In this document: piece by piece, positions 16,881-26,177 of the stretch
Position numbering within the stretch: the first letter of the stretch is position 1
Layout of the letters: each line of letters starts with the position of its first letter
Source of the DNA: DASVUS01 sp036388675
GTDB lineage: Bacteria; Armatimonadota; Abditibacteriia; Abditibacteriales; Abditibacteriaceae
Assembly (NCBI GenBank): GCA_036388675.1
Contig: DASVRI010000039.1
Span: forward strand, 1-64,000
DNA: 64,000 nt
Direction of reading: 5' to 3'
Program-made: the position numbers and the translations under genes
Notes under the pieces: model-generated
Told to the model about the DNA's origin: nothing
Database searches by the model: none
What the model saw: only the letters and a program-made list of their open reading frames with translations

Positions 16881-17816
16881 TTAACGAGATGATTGCAGAA
16901 AGGAGACGCCGAATTTGGCGCAATGCCTTTCCCACTCTGGCGACTCCCACTCTGGCGACATGGTTTGAGCAATGCCACACAGCGCGACACATCCGGCAAA
17001 GAACGTGTCAAAACCGCCCGGCGCCGACAGCATAAACATCCGTCCCGGATCGGATGATAGCACACGATAAGAGTGGGGCACGCGGCACGGTGCCCACACC
17101 ACGTCGCCCGCCTCGACCACAACACGAGCGTCGTCTAGACAAAATTCATAGCGGCCTGAATATATCAAGAACGCGGTGGCGTGAAACTGATGCATGTGCA
17201 TCGGCAGGCCGCGCAGCGGTGGCGTTTCCATTTCGACGGCGCAGTAGCGCTTCAGTGCCTCACTTGAAGTGACCAGAACACGCATCGTTTCACCGAAGGC
17301 CGCGAAGCATTCTCCTTTATCGGCGCGTGCAATTTTGAATTGAGCCACCGAAGCACTTTGCGATTCCGGCGAAGCACTTAAGTCGTTGGTAGAATCACGC
17401 TCTTCGAGCAACAGCTTTTCCTCCGCAGACGATTCAAACTCCCAGCACAATACCGTTGCGAGTTCGCAGCGAGTACTCGATAAGGAATGTGGCACGCCGC
17501 GTGGCAGCAATATGGCCTCGCCCGCATGAAGCTCAAAGGTTTGCACACCGATGCAAACCCTAACGCACCCGTCTTGCACGAAGAGCAACTTCTCCTTGTA
17601 GTCGCGCGTTGGCGCGGGCACATCTGCATCAGGTGAAAGCACCGTTCGGGAGAGAGTGAATGCGCCGCCGGTATCGTGCGCGTCCAACAGGATCGAGGTG
17701 TAGTTAATGTTAGCGCGGGGCATCACTGCGTCTGAAGAGAGAACAGTTTTGTCCCGGACAACTTTGGGCAGTGAGGCTCCCTGCGCTCGCGGATTGTTAG
17801 GAAATAGTGCTTTCAT
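16881..17816 (-). CDS. Bicupin protein
   Basis: 311 aa from the ATG at 17816, chosen because the frame further upstream would run into the neighbouring gene. Two cupin barrels are visible: residues about 25-110 (LLFVQDGCVRVCIGVQTFEL, HAGEAILLPRGVPHSL) and about 210-300 (MHMHQFHATAFLIYSGRYEF, VEAGDVVWAPCRVPHSYRV). Both keep the PHS His of motif 2. The second has the MHMHQFH metal-binding His cluster; the first lacks it. Small-molecule dioxygenase, isomerase or sugar-binding roles are possible. It lies 88 bp downstream of the secreted protein gene 17905-18933 in the same direction. Confidence 0.8.
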   Translation of the reverse strand: MKALFPNNPRAQGASLPKVVRDKTVLSSDAVMPRANINYTSILLDAHDTGGAFTLSRTVLSPDADVPAPTRDYKEKLLFVQDGCVRVCIGVQTFELHAGEAILLPRGVPHSLSSTRCELATVLCWEFESSAEEKLLLEERDSTNDLSASPESQSASVAQFKIARADKGECFAAFGETMRVLVTSSEALKRYCAVEMETPPLRGLPMHMHQFHATAFLIYSGRYEFCLDDARVVVEAGDVVWAPCRVPHSYRVLSSDPGRMFMLSAPGGFDTFFAGCVALCGIAQTMSPEWESPEWERHCAKFGVSFLQSSR

Positions 17817-17904
17817 GATGAGAGTGAAGTCCTGCGGCGAACCTGAAGCGGCCAACTGTGCTTCGGGTTCGCCTGTCCCATGCTCTGGGCCTGTGACAGA
17901 AACC

Positions 17905-18933
17905 TTACGGTAGATCGGGCAGATTGGCCGAAAGTACCTTGCCTTCGTATTTGACCTGAAGCTGTTTGGCCTTTGCGCCATTGGGTAAATTCACCATGTA
18001 GCACAACGTGGTTTCACCGCCGGGCACAATAAAAACACCGTGCTGTATGCGTTGTAATTGGAGGCCGTCGCCCGAAGCGCGATACAAGTTGCCGTCGTCC
18101 TTGATCGTTGCACCGTTAGCATCAACAACAGCAACATCAAGGCTGAAAGTAGGATGGCTGCGCCACGCCATCTTCTCCATATTCTTTGCGGTGAGGAAGA
18201 TTTGCAACGAATTGTTGCGGCCTCTTCGCACACCGTCGAAACGCAGACGGTATACGCCTAAGTCCTCAAAGCTGCCGGTGCCACCCGCTGCACCGCGCGG
18301 TGGAATCGTGACTGCCGCAACCGGCTCCGGCAACGCCAGACCCGAAACATTGAAGGAAAGCGGTTTAACCAACCGTCCGAACACAGTCAACGTCTTGAGC
18401 GGCGTTGCGCCGGGCGCAATGGTGAACAAACCGAGTACTCGTGTCGTCGCGCCCGGTGCCACCGCCACACTGCCGACAATCTTTTCCGGCTCGATGTCGG
18501 GGTCGCCGCCCGATTTGTATAAATTACCAATGTTGCGAATACCCACGCCGTCGCTGTCGGTTATCACCAGGTCCAGTGTGCTGGCATCGAGCAAGCGCTC
18601 TTTGCGCAACAAATTCTTGTAAACGGCGACAACTTCGATCTGACTGTCGCGCGCTACACGCATGGATTCAATCTGCACGCCCCACTCACCCAGAGTGCGA
18701 AAGCCCGCGGCGTCGCCTGTGCCTGGCGCTGTCGGAGTACTTGGAGCAGTTGAAATCGGCGTTGATGGAGTTGTGGGCGTGTAAAAAGCCTGCACCTTCG
18801 CCGCAGAAGCGAGTAGCGGCGCAAGCAGCAATCCCCAGCGCACCATGAGTGAATTTACGGAATGTTTGCGGCCCTGCTTGTCGTGTGCAGTGCGGCGCAA
18901 GGGTGTTTTTGCAGCAGTATTAATGCGACTCAT
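17905..18933 (-). CDS. Exported protein with two similar beta domains, unknown function
   Basis: 342 aa. I chose the ATG at 18933 (AGGAGA upstream). A hydrophobic leader (LMVRWGLLLAPLLASAAKVQA) ends about residue 50, followed by a Pro/Thr/Ser linker. Two related domains follow: about 80-195 (GVQIESMRVARDSQIEVVAV, DSDGVGIRNIGNLYKSGGD) and about 225-340 (GVYRLRFDGVRRGRNNSLQI, DANGATIKDDGNLYRASGD). The repeated (I/D)-N/D-GNLY-SGD block shows an internal duplication. The pattern resembles DUF4352-like beta sandwiches. Envelope or surface role inferred. No catalytic motif. Confidence 0.75.
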   Translation of the reverse strand: MSRINTAAKTPLRRTAHDKQGRKHSVNSLMVRWGLLLAPLLASAAKVQAFYTPTTPSTPISTAPSTPTAPGTGDAAGFRTLGEWGVQIESMRVARDSQIEVVAVYKNLLRKERLLDASTLDLVITDSDGVGIRNIGNLYKSGGDPDIEPEKIVGSVAVAPGATTRVLGLFTIAPGATPLKTLTVFGRLVKPLSFNVSGLALPEPVAAVTIPPRGAAGGTGSFEDLGVYRLRFDGVRRGRNNSLQIFLTAKNMEKMAWRSHPTFSLDVAVVDANGATIKDDGNLYRASGDGLQLQRIQHGVFIVPGGETTLCYMVNLPNGAKAKQLQVKYEGKVLSANLPDLP

Positions 18934-18977
18934 CGAATGTCTCCTGAAGCTGTAATGAAACACAGCTTACGCGCGCG

Positions 18978-19085
18978 CCCTGAAATAATTCTGACGCCCA
19001 CCTTTGAATCCGTGCGGATTTCGTGGCGATCCCTCTTTTTGAAAAGTTCACCGTTTCAGATGCGGGCGTCAGAGTTATTTCAGGG
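18978..19085. mobile_element. MITE-like element with 22-bp terminal inverted repeats
   Basis: CCCTGAAATAATTCTGACGCCC (22 bp, 18978-18999) pairs with 19064-19085 at 21 of 22 positions. The 64-bp interior is also partly self-complementary (AAGTTCACC / GTGAACTT-like arms). It has no open reading frame. Size, ends and position between divergent promoters fit a miniature inverted-repeat element. Confidence 0.7.
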
Positions 19086-19152
19086 CCTGTTTGCATAATG
19101 CCTGGCGTTGCTCCCTGCACCGAGCAAACACCACACGAAGGGGAACACTCAA

Positions 19153-19821
19153 ATGGCCGAACGAGTACTCAGTAGCGAAATGCAACCTCAATCGACAGTG
19201 CCAACATCAGCAGTGCCGACACCAGCAGCGACACAGTCAAGCAGCGTCACCCTCAAAGCGAAGAATGCAATCAACCGTTTTCTCACCACTGGTGGTGCGC
19301 TGTGGATCGCGCATTACGTGCTGCAACTTGTAATGGGGTTGAGCGAAGGCAAGGTTTCGATGAATAGCCGCTTCAGCCCGTTCGATGGTTTTTGTTTTAT
19401 GGCCGCTATCGTGTGCTTCTGCATTGGGCTGGGCTGGTTGAGTACTCAAATCCGGCCTCGCACCGCGCTGGCTGTAACTGGATTAACGTTCGCGATCATT
19501 GCCGGAGTGGCCATTATCGTTGGCGCCGCAGCTTTTATGTGGAAGCAGCAAGCTCCCGGTGTTTTGGGTGCAGTCGGAGTTGTCGGCTCGTGTCTCAGCG
19601 CAACGTTTGCGGCGCTGGCGGCCAGGCGCACAAATGCACTGCCGCCTCGTCTTGCGAACCTTTTGCTGCTTATCGGGCTGTTGACGTTTCCCCTCATCGT
19701 GGCCTTCACCTGGCCGGGCCAGTTCGTGCCTTCATACCTGACCGATGAATTGCCGTTTGCACTTTCAGGCATCGCCTACATCACTTTTGCACGCGGCCTG
19801 AGTCGCTCCACAATCGCGTAA
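19153..19821 (+). CDS. Multi-pass membrane protein, unknown
   Basis: 222 aa from the ATG at 19153 (AAGGGGA upstream). After a soluble N-terminus rich in Pro/Thr/Ala/Ser, about six membrane segments follow (FLTTGGALWIAHYVLQLVMG, GFCFMAAIVCFCIGLGWL, ALAVTGLTFAIIAGVAIIVG, VLGAVGVVGSCLSATFAALA, LLLLIGLLTFPLIVAF, ALSGIAYITFARGL). No catalytic motif or family is recognised. It carries two copies of GAGTACTC, one at the N-terminus and one in a loop. It is followed 51 bp later by the secreted protein gene at 19873, same direction. Confidence 0.8.
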   Translation: MAERVLSSEMQPQSTVPTSAVPTPAATQSSSVTLKAKNAINRFLTTGGALWIAHYVLQLVMGLSEGKVSMNSRFSPFDGFCFMAAIVCFCIGLGWLSTQIRPRTALAVTGLTFAIIAGVAIIVGAAAFMWKQQAPGVLGAVGVVGSCLSATFAALAARRTNALPPRLANLLLLIGLLTFPLIVAFTWPGQFVPSYLTDELPFALSGIAYITFARGLSRSTIA

Positions 19822-19872
19822 CAAACCTTGTAGAGGCGCAGAGTATGCCGCCCTGCGGATTAAGGAATAACC

Positions 19873-21219
19873 ATGAAAACGAGTACTCGATTCGTTCTAC
19901 TTGCCACGCTGCTGGCCACGCCTGCTTTATCTTTTGCACCACAGATCGCTTGCGCCGCACCATCGAACGGCGGACTGGCGTTACCCAAAAACGCCACAAC
20001 CTGGGACGAACTCAATCCCCATTTCAACAGTTTGCTTTCGGCCCTGGCCAAAGAACAGGAAGTTGGCCTGAACGCATCCGGCACTATTGGTAACGTCGAA
20101 GTTGTCGCCTGGCGCGGGGCGGCTTACAAAGCTGGACGCACCTCGTTCGTGCAAATGTCGCTCAGCGGCGCGCTAACTAAAGAGGGTTACACGGTGCGCA
20201 CAATCGATTCCAACCGTTTGCGCAATGTCAATCCGTCAGAGCATTTTTCAGATCAGAACGGTTCACCCTTTCAGCCCGACATCTGGAAATCGCCGGCCTA
20301 CTTCGTCGCCACTAACGTGGCGCAAGGTCGCGCACTGGTTGGCGCCCTGCTCGAAAGCGACAATGCGCTTGCGTTGGGGTTACTGGCCGTGACACTCCGC
20401 GCTGCCACCCAAACATCATTGCCCGGCGCTCCTGCGGGCGCACTCTTGGTCAAAGATGCCAATGATGCCATGAAAGGCATCGCGCCGCCCAGAGTCAGTT
20501 TCAGCCCGATGAGCCGCAAGCCTCGCACGGCACGCGGGCAAATCAAAGACAGCGCCGGTCGTCCGGTTGTCGGTGCGACGGTCCACGCCGAATCCGGCGC
20601 GTTCGGTGGTTTCCGCACTTTGCACCGCGCCCGCACGGATGCGCAGGGCCTGTACCAGATTCCACTTCCGACGGGCGTATGTCAGGTTACGGCAGCCTTC
20701 GCCACGATTTCCTACGGCGGCAAAAACTACGGGCTGCCTCTGCATCCCGCAGGAGTACTCGAACAGTTCGATTCTGCGCGGGGCACGGTCGAGAACTTTG
20801 TGCTGCGCACCTGGGGTGCGACCGGCCCGCAAACCGCCAACGACGCGGGCAATCACAAACTGTATTACGGCGGCTCGGTGCGCCTGGTGTGGATGAGCGA
20901 AATCGCGGAAGGCGGCACGTTTGAAATCACGCTGACGCCGAGCGGTGCGTTGTTAGGCGGCGGTGCAGGCAAGACTTTGGTGTTCCGCGTGCCTAACAAG
21001 AACTACGGTGCGAATCTCAATGATATTCCGCTGGGACGCTACACCATGAAAGTGAGCCTTCTGGATGATGGCGACCGAGCGCCGTTGCGTCTCGAACCGT
21101 ATGGCCCTTCCACGACGCCGACAGCGGCGCTCCCCATTGCATTCGACCCAATCAGCGCCACCATGCCCGACTTCGGTTACAGCCCGGTGCGCCAGACGAC
21201 GATTATGTTGCGGCCTTAA
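19873..21219 (+). CDS. Secreted protein with carboxypeptidase-regulatory-like domain (paralogue A)
   Basis: 448 aa from the ATG at 19873. A signal peptide (MKTSTRFVLLATLLATPALS) is followed by an alpha/beta N-terminal domain (residues about 45-190, VVAWRGAAYKAGRTSFVQ). Residues about 215-310 form a beta domain of the carboxypeptidase-D regulatory type (ARGQIKDSAGRPVVGATVHA, TDAQGLYQIPLPTGVCQV). A final domain (about 330-448) has GNGT-like beta strands. It is followed by a closely related gene (21265-22569) in the same order of domains, a recent-looking tandem duplication. Surface adhesion or binding is inferred; no enzyme motif seen. Confidence 0.8.
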   Translation: MKTSTRFVLLATLLATPALSFAPQIACAAPSNGGLALPKNATTWDELNPHFNSLLSALAKEQEVGLNASGTIGNVEVVAWRGAAYKAGRTSFVQMSLSGALTKEGYTVRTIDSNRLRNVNPSEHFSDQNGSPFQPDIWKSPAYFVATNVAQGRALVGALLESDNALALGLLAVTLRAATQTSLPGAPAGALLVKDANDAMKGIAPPRVSFSPMSRKPRTARGQIKDSAGRPVVGATVHAESGAFGGFRTLHRARTDAQGLYQIPLPTGVCQVTAAFATISYGGKNYGLPLHPAGVLEQFDSARGTVENFVLRTWGATGPQTANDAGNHKLYYGGSVRLVWMSEIAEGGTFEITLTPSGALLGGGAGKTLVFRVPNKNYGANLNDIPLGRYTMKVSLLDDGDRAPLRLEPYGPSTTPTAALPIAFDPISATMPDFGYSPVRQTTIMLRP

Positions 21220-21264
21220 AACCATTCCTCTGGAGACAAGACCATAAAAACCACCACGAAACTT

Positions 21265-22569
21265 TTGCTGCCCGTTCTGCTTGCTGCCCCGCTTCTCACG
21301 AGTACTCAGTTCAGCGCACCGCGCGCCGCTTATGCCGCCACGCCCGCAACTTCATTGCTGACCGGCATTAAGATTCCACGCAACGGCGAGCCTTTCGAAG
21401 AGCAAACCGCCGATTTTACAAACTTCCTCAAGGAATTGGCGACTCAGATTCTGACCAAGATGACGCCGACCGGCGATGATGCCGAAGTCTTCTGGTGGCG
21501 CGGCGACAACTATCGCGCCGACCGCTCCGCTTTCGCACGCACCACTGTACAAAATGCCCTATCGGCGGCGGGCTACTCCGTCAAGGAAATCACCGAAAAC
21601 GATATTCACTACATCAACGTGTATACCTACTTCGAGCGCGAGTTGGGCAAGCCGTTCGATCCCGCGAAAAAGTCCTACTACTTCAGCGCCGTCAACGCGG
21701 CGCGTGGCCAGGCAGTCTTGGGAACGTGGCTGGAAGCGAACGACGCTCTCGCATTGGGCATTCTGCCGGTGCAATACAAAGCGGCACCGAAGCCGAAACC
21801 TTTGCCCGGCCTGGGCGCAAACGTCGTGCTGGTAAAAAACATCGACGACACGATGGCGAGTTTGCCGCGCCGCGCACTGCCGAAGTTTCCGCCGTTGGCG
21901 CGCAAGCCACGAATGGTGCGCGGCTGGCTGCGCGACATGGGCGGTCACCCGATTGCCGATGCCGAAGTCGCGGTTTATTCGAGTGTCGGCGGCGGTTTCC
22001 GCACCACGCATAAAGCGCGCTCCAACACACAGGGCTTGTACGAAGTGTTGCTGCCGACCGGCATTGCCGAAGTCGCTCAGGTCGATACGGATGTCCGTTA
22101 CAACGGCGAAAAATTCAATCTGCGCCTGGAACCGGCTTCGGGCCACGCCAAGCAATTCAATGGGCAGAATGGCCACGTCGAGAACTATGTTTTGCGTGTC
22201 GCGGGAACTTCAGGCGGCACAATTCGAGTACTCGACGATCAGGAAAAAGGCGTTATCGAAATCACCCTCACGCCGATTGGACGCCAGATCGATGGCTCGC
22301 CGGGTTATACGCTGGTTTATCGTTTCGATACGGGCGACTACCACAGCGAAACCTATCTCAATGGAATGCCGCTCGGTCGCTATCGCCTCACGGCGCGCCT
22401 GCTCGATGAAGGCGAAGCCTTGCCGCTGCGCGCCAAACGCACCTTCGGCAACGACACCTTGAAACCAAGTCTGCAAGTCGATTTCAAGCCGGGCTTTGCC
22501 TACTCGTCAACGAACATCAACAAAAGCAACATCAACGTGCTGGCTTTCGAAGTCATTCTGGAACCGTAA
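21265..22569 (+). CDS. Secreted protein with carboxypeptidase-regulatory-like domain (paralogue B)
   Basis: At least 434 aa, aligned end to end with 19873-21219 (FWWRGDNYRADRSAFAR, YFSAVNAARGQAVLGTWLEA, VRGWLRDMGGHPIADAEVAV, NTQGLYEVLLPTGIAEVA). The annotated start is the TTG at 21265, but the signal peptide then lacks its positively charged N-terminus. Seven codons upstream (21244) stands ATA AAA ACC ACC, exactly where the paralogue has ATG AAA ACG AGT, and GGAGAC lies at ribosome-site distance before it. So translation may start at ATA, or an ATG was lost or misread. The gene ends 12 bp before a strong terminator. Confidence 0.78.
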   Translation: MLPVLLAAPLLTSTQFSAPRAAYAATPATSLLTGIKIPRNGEPFEEQTADFTNFLKELATQILTKMTPTGDDAEVFWWRGDNYRADRSAFARTTVQNALSAAGYSVKEITENDIHYINVYTYFERELGKPFDPAKKSYYFSAVNAARGQAVLGTWLEANDALALGILPVQYKAAPKPKPLPGLGANVVLVKNIDDTMASLPRRALPKFPPLARKPRMVRGWLRDMGGHPIADAEVAVYSSVGGGFRTTHKARSNTQGLYEVLLPTGIAEVAQVDTDVRYNGEKFNLRLEPASGHAKQFNGQNGHVENYVLRVAGTSGGTIRVLDDQEKGVIEITLTPIGRQIDGSPGYTLVYRFDTGDYHSETYLNGMPLGRYRLTARLLDEGEALPLRAKRTFGNDTLKPSLQVDFKPGFAYSSTNINKSNINVLAFEVILEP

Positions 22570-22580
22570 ATTGTCGCGCC

Positions 22581-22628
22581 GAACAAAGCCACCGAGTACT
22601 CAATTGCGAGTACTCGGTGGCTTTGTTC
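22581..22628. terminator. Bidirectional terminator hairpin with two GAGTACTC copies
   Basis: A perfect 21-bp stem (GAACAAAGCCACCGAGTACTC and its complement) closes a 6-bp loop. Each arm ends in GAGTACTC. It sits between the convergent ends of 21265-22569 and 22627-25767 and overlaps the last codon of the latter. Confidence 0.85.
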
Positions 22629-25600
22629 ATTCGGTAGAAATGGGACGGATCGCGAGTTCGAGCGCGGCTTCGGGCGTCATGGCGAGGCCGCGTTGCCATG
22701 CTTCCTGAAAAGTTGCTTCGCCGAGAGTTTCGCGCGCGAGGGGCAAACACCTTTCATATTCCGGCACCATGACCGGCATTAGCGTATAACCGATGCTTTG
22801 GCGTGTGGCTTCGACGGCACCCATCAATTGCGCCGCCTCGAAAACATCGCCCAGGCGCAAGCGATTGTAAGATGTAGCCAGCAGTGTGTTGCTCAGTGTC
22901 CAGCTTCCGGCAAACGACTCGCGGCACATGGCCAGCGTCTCGTTGTATAGAATTTGTGCAGCTTCGAGTTCGCCGGTTTTGCTCAACAGGTGCGCCTGAA
23001 CGTTGAGCGAGACCATCAACTCCCACTGCGCACCGATGCGTCGGGCAATGGTCTCGCTTTGCCGCGTGAGGGCGAGTGCTTCTTCGATGCGCTCTTCGTA
23101 ATCGCAGGCGATACCCAGTACGTTGAGCGACAACGCCAGAGCCGCCTCGTCGCCTTCTTTTTGAGCGAGTGCGGAGGCTTCTTCGCATCCGGCGTGTGTC
23201 GAAGCGAAATCGCCCGCCGTCACATCGGCAAATGCCTGGTCGAGTAACGCCTGAAGCAGAATCTTCGGTTCATTGGATTGGCGCGCGAGACGAACGCCTT
23301 CGCGCCCCAGTTCGCGCGCACGCGCATCGTTGCCTTCAATCGAAGACACGCGCGTCAGGCTGCGTGTGGCATATACCAACGCCGCCGGATCACCAACTTG
23401 CCGGGCGGCTTCAAGGCCCTGCTTCAACAGCGTGTTCGCTTTTTCGATGTCGGAGGCATACCACGCCAATCGCCCCGCACCACTGAGCGCGCGGGCGCGT
23501 GTCGCAAGATTTGACGGCAGCGCGTCCGATGTTTTATCACCTTCGGTAACGCTTAGAAAAGTCTCAATCCAGTAGCGTCCTTCGTCCAGGCTGAGACGCG
23601 TTTCCCAAAAGTCGATGAGCGCCGTCGCCATCTGCAAGCCGCGTCGTGCGTCGTGCTCGCGCGCCCAACTCAAAGCGGCGCGCAGGTTGTCCTGCTCGGC
23701 GTCCAGGCGACGCAACCACACAGCCTGCGCGACTTGCATCGACGTAGCCGCCTGCTGCGCCAACTGTAAAAAGAAAGCAAAGAACGAGTACTCGACTTCT
23801 TCGCGCTCGTCTGTTTTCAGTTGCTCCTGACCGAATTCGCGCAAGGTTTCGAGCATACGAAAACGCGGCTCGCTGCCCAACGTCTCGTCACCGGCATCGA
23901 CACGCACGAGAGAACTTTCACGCAACACGGTCAACGATTCTAGCGCGTCCGGCTCTTTGCACACTGCTTCGGCGGCATCCAGCGTCCAGCCGCCGCGAAA
24001 AACGCAAAGGCGCAGGAAGAAAGCACGCAAGTCCGGCGACAGTAAATCGGCGCTCCAGGCGATGGCGGCGCGCAAGGTTTGATGGCGTGCCGGAATGCCT
24101 AACTCGCGCGACTGCAAGAAATCGCGGTGTTTTTCCAGGCGCGACACAATTTGCGCCGGTGAGAGTACTCGGGCGCGTGCTGCCGCGAGTTCGAGCGCCA
24201 GGGGAATGCCGTCGAGACGGCGGCACAATGCGCCGATGGCTTCGACATTGGCTTCATCAACACGCAAGCCGGAGCGGTCGCAAAACAACGCCGCCGATGG
24301 ACACATGCTGACTTCATCGGGCGCGGTTTGTTGCAAAGGCGTGGGCAACGGCGCAACGGGAAATTCGCGTTCACCGGGCAAGCGCAGCAATACACGCGAC
24401 GTGACCAGCAGCGTCGCTGTGGGCAGCTTTTCACGCAGCTCCTGAAGCCGGGCGGCACCGGCGGGCATCAATTGCTCGAAATTATCGAGCAACAGCAGAA
24501 CGCGCTCGCCACGTAAGGCACGTTCCAGGCCCAGGAGCGGCGCTACATCAGGCGCGGCGGCCAGACCCAGCGCGTCGTGTATGGACGAAAATAACAAGTC
24601 GGCATCTTGCAGCGAGGCGAGCGGCACAAAACAGGCGCGTCCCCCAGTTTCCTCCTGCCAGTTAGGTGCGACATCACGCAGAGTCTCAATGGCCAAACGC
24701 GTCTTGCCGCTGCCCCCCGCGCCTGTGAGGGTAATCAGACGTTCGCCACGACGCAGCCAGGCACATAACATTTCACGCTCGGCTTCACGTCCGAAGAATG
24801 TTGTCCACTGCACCGGCAAGCTAAGCGAAGCGCACTTGTCAATTTCTTCAACTGCACCTTCATCGCGCGCGGCTTGTGCATCGACGGCGGTGACATCACG
24901 AGTACTCATTTGCGCGCCGACAGTAGATGTGCCGGATGCAGCGGCTTTGCGTTCTTTTTCGCGCCGCAGTGTTTTCGCAAGTTGGCGTGCCGTTTCCGAA
25001 GCGACTTCGCCTTCCTGGCGCGCACGTCGCAGTAGTGTTTCATATGTGCGAATTGCAGCATCCAAATCGCCCGCCATGTGGTGTGCCCGCATCAACGACA
25101 GAAACCAGCGTTCATCGTCGCCAAACAGCGCGATGGCCCGCCGCGCCAATTGCCGCAAGGCATCCGCCTGCTCTGTCCTTGCTTCATCCGCAACTGAGTA
25201 CTCGGTGGAATTTTCCAGTTGCTCCAAACGTTGACAGAAGGCGTGACGCGCTTTTTCCTCGTATTCGCCGTTCAATGCCGGAAACGGTTCTTCGTGAAAG
25301 CCGGGCAACAGAGGGCCGCGATACAACTCCACAGCGCGTGGCCAGTCGGCGTTTTTGAGAGCGGCATCGAAGTGCGACACATCGGTTGTAACGGCGCCGG
25401 GAGACAGCGATACATTGTAGCGGTCGGCGCGCAAAACATCTTCACCCAACTCGCGACGCAAAGCCGTCAGCGCCGCCGACAGCGAATTGCGAGCCGCATC
25501 GGGCGAAGCATCCGGCCACAGTCGCGCACAGACAGATTCACGGCTTTGTTCGCCGCGCAGTGCCAACAGCGCCAGCAGTGTCGCCGTCTTCTGGGTGCGG

Positions 25601-25767
25601 AATCTGTCAATACTTTTTTCGCCGCCGCTTTGTCGTTGCGCCCGCAGCGCACCAAAGCATTGCAGAAACCACACGCTGTCACTTGTATTCACGTTTATGT
25701 TATGTGCCAATGCACCGAGAACAGATACTCGGCATCGGGTTTTCTGTGCACGGTTGTTGAAAGCCAC
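22627..25767 (-). CDS. AfsR/SARP-like STAND regulator (winged helix-BTAD-NTPase-TPR)
   Basis: 1046 aa in the longest form. Residues about 35-105 are a winged-helix output domain (RFRTQKTATLLALLALRGEQ), about 110-265 a bacterial transcriptional activation domain with TPR helices, and about 320-620 a STAND ATPase: LTGAGGSGKTRLA is Walker A, VLLLLDNFEQL Walker B, DGIPLALELAAARAR the conserved GLPL-like motif. The remaining 400 residues are TPR repeats that would sense ligand or partner. The start is uncertain: a GTG at 25767, or a GTG at 25692 nearer the domain. Such one-component regulators activate nearby secondary or carbohydrate genes. The target is unknown. Confidence 0.9.
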   Translation of the reverse strand: MAFNNRAQKTRCRVSVLGALAHNINVNTSDSVWFLQCFGALRAQRQSGGEKSIDRFRTQKTATLLALLALRGEQSRESVCARLWPDASPDAARNSLSAALTALRRELGEDVLRADRYNVSLSPGAVTTDVSHFDAALKNADWPRAVELYRGPLLPGFHEEPFPALNGEYEEKARHAFCQRLEQLENSTEYSVADEARTEQADALRQLARRAIALFGDDERWFLSLMRAHHMAGDLDAAIRTYETLLRRARQEGEVASETARQLAKTLRREKERKAAASGTSTVGAQMSTRDVTAVDAQAARDEGAVEEIDKCASLSLPVQWTTFFGREAEREMLCAWLRRGERLITLTGAGGSGKTRLAIETLRDVAPNWQEETGGRACFVPLASLQDADLLFSSIHDALGLAAAPDVAPLLGLERALRGERVLLLLDNFEQLMPAGAARLQELREKLPTATLLVTSRVLLRLPGEREFPVAPLPTPLQQTAPDEVSMCPSAALFCDRSGLRVDEANVEAIGALCRRLDGIPLALELAAARARVLSPAQIVSRLEKHRDFLQSRELGIPARHQTLRAAIAWSADLLSPDLRAFFLRLCVFRGGWTLDAAEAVCKEPDALESLTVLRESSLVRVDAGDETLGSEPRFRMLETLREFGQEQLKTDEREEVEYSFFAFFLQLAQQAATSMQVAQAVWLRRLDAEQDNLRAALSWAREHDARRGLQMATALIDFWETRLSLDEGRYWIETFLSVTEGDKTSDALPSNLATRARALSGAGRLAWYASDIEKANTLLKQGLEAARQVGDPAALVYATRSLTRVSSIEGNDARARELGREGVRLARQSNEPKILLQALLDQAFADVTAGDFASTHAGCEEASALAQKEGDEAALALSLNVLGIACDYEERIEEALALTRQSETIARRIGAQWELMVSLNVQAHLLSKTGELEAAQILYNETLAMCRESFAGSWTLSNTLLATSYNRLRLGDVFEAAQLMGAVEATRQSIGYTLMPVMVPEYERCLPLARETLGEATFQEAWQRGLAMTPEAALELAIRPISTE

Positions 25768-26177
25768 AAATACTGTCTTGAGCCATTGCCCGGACGGCGC
25801 ATGACGGGCGCGGTTGCACAGAAGCGCACTTAGGCAAGAGGTCTTGAGTAACGTTTCATTGAGATATTATAAACCGTCGGAAACATATGGCTTTGCTTTT
25901 CTAAACCTCAATAAGCAAGTAAGAACAATGATAAAAACCAGTTTGCATCCATTACGCTATTCCCACAACATTGATGCTGAGGCTGGTAAGTAATGTAATG
26001 CGACGGCAGCCGGAAACGTAATTGAGACACAGAACATCCGGCGCGGTTTTTGTCGGTGGCGAGCCGATCGACTTTGTGCGTTGAAACGACACAACGGTTT
26101 AGACCCTGAAGGTACTCGGAGTGAGCTATCAAGACGCGAGACAAGTTGCTCGTGATTTGGCGGCTCGCTCTTCACGT
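25768..26177. other. 410-bp gap, no gene seen
   Basis: AT-richer than neighbours. It must hold the promoter of the STAND regulator. It contains a degenerate octamer-like GGTACTCGG at about 26111 but no exact copy. Confidence 0.4.

Noticed and set aside
22581..22628. GAGTACTC as a simple terminator signal only
   Set aside because: Most copies lie inside coding regions in all frames, so termination cannot explain the element.
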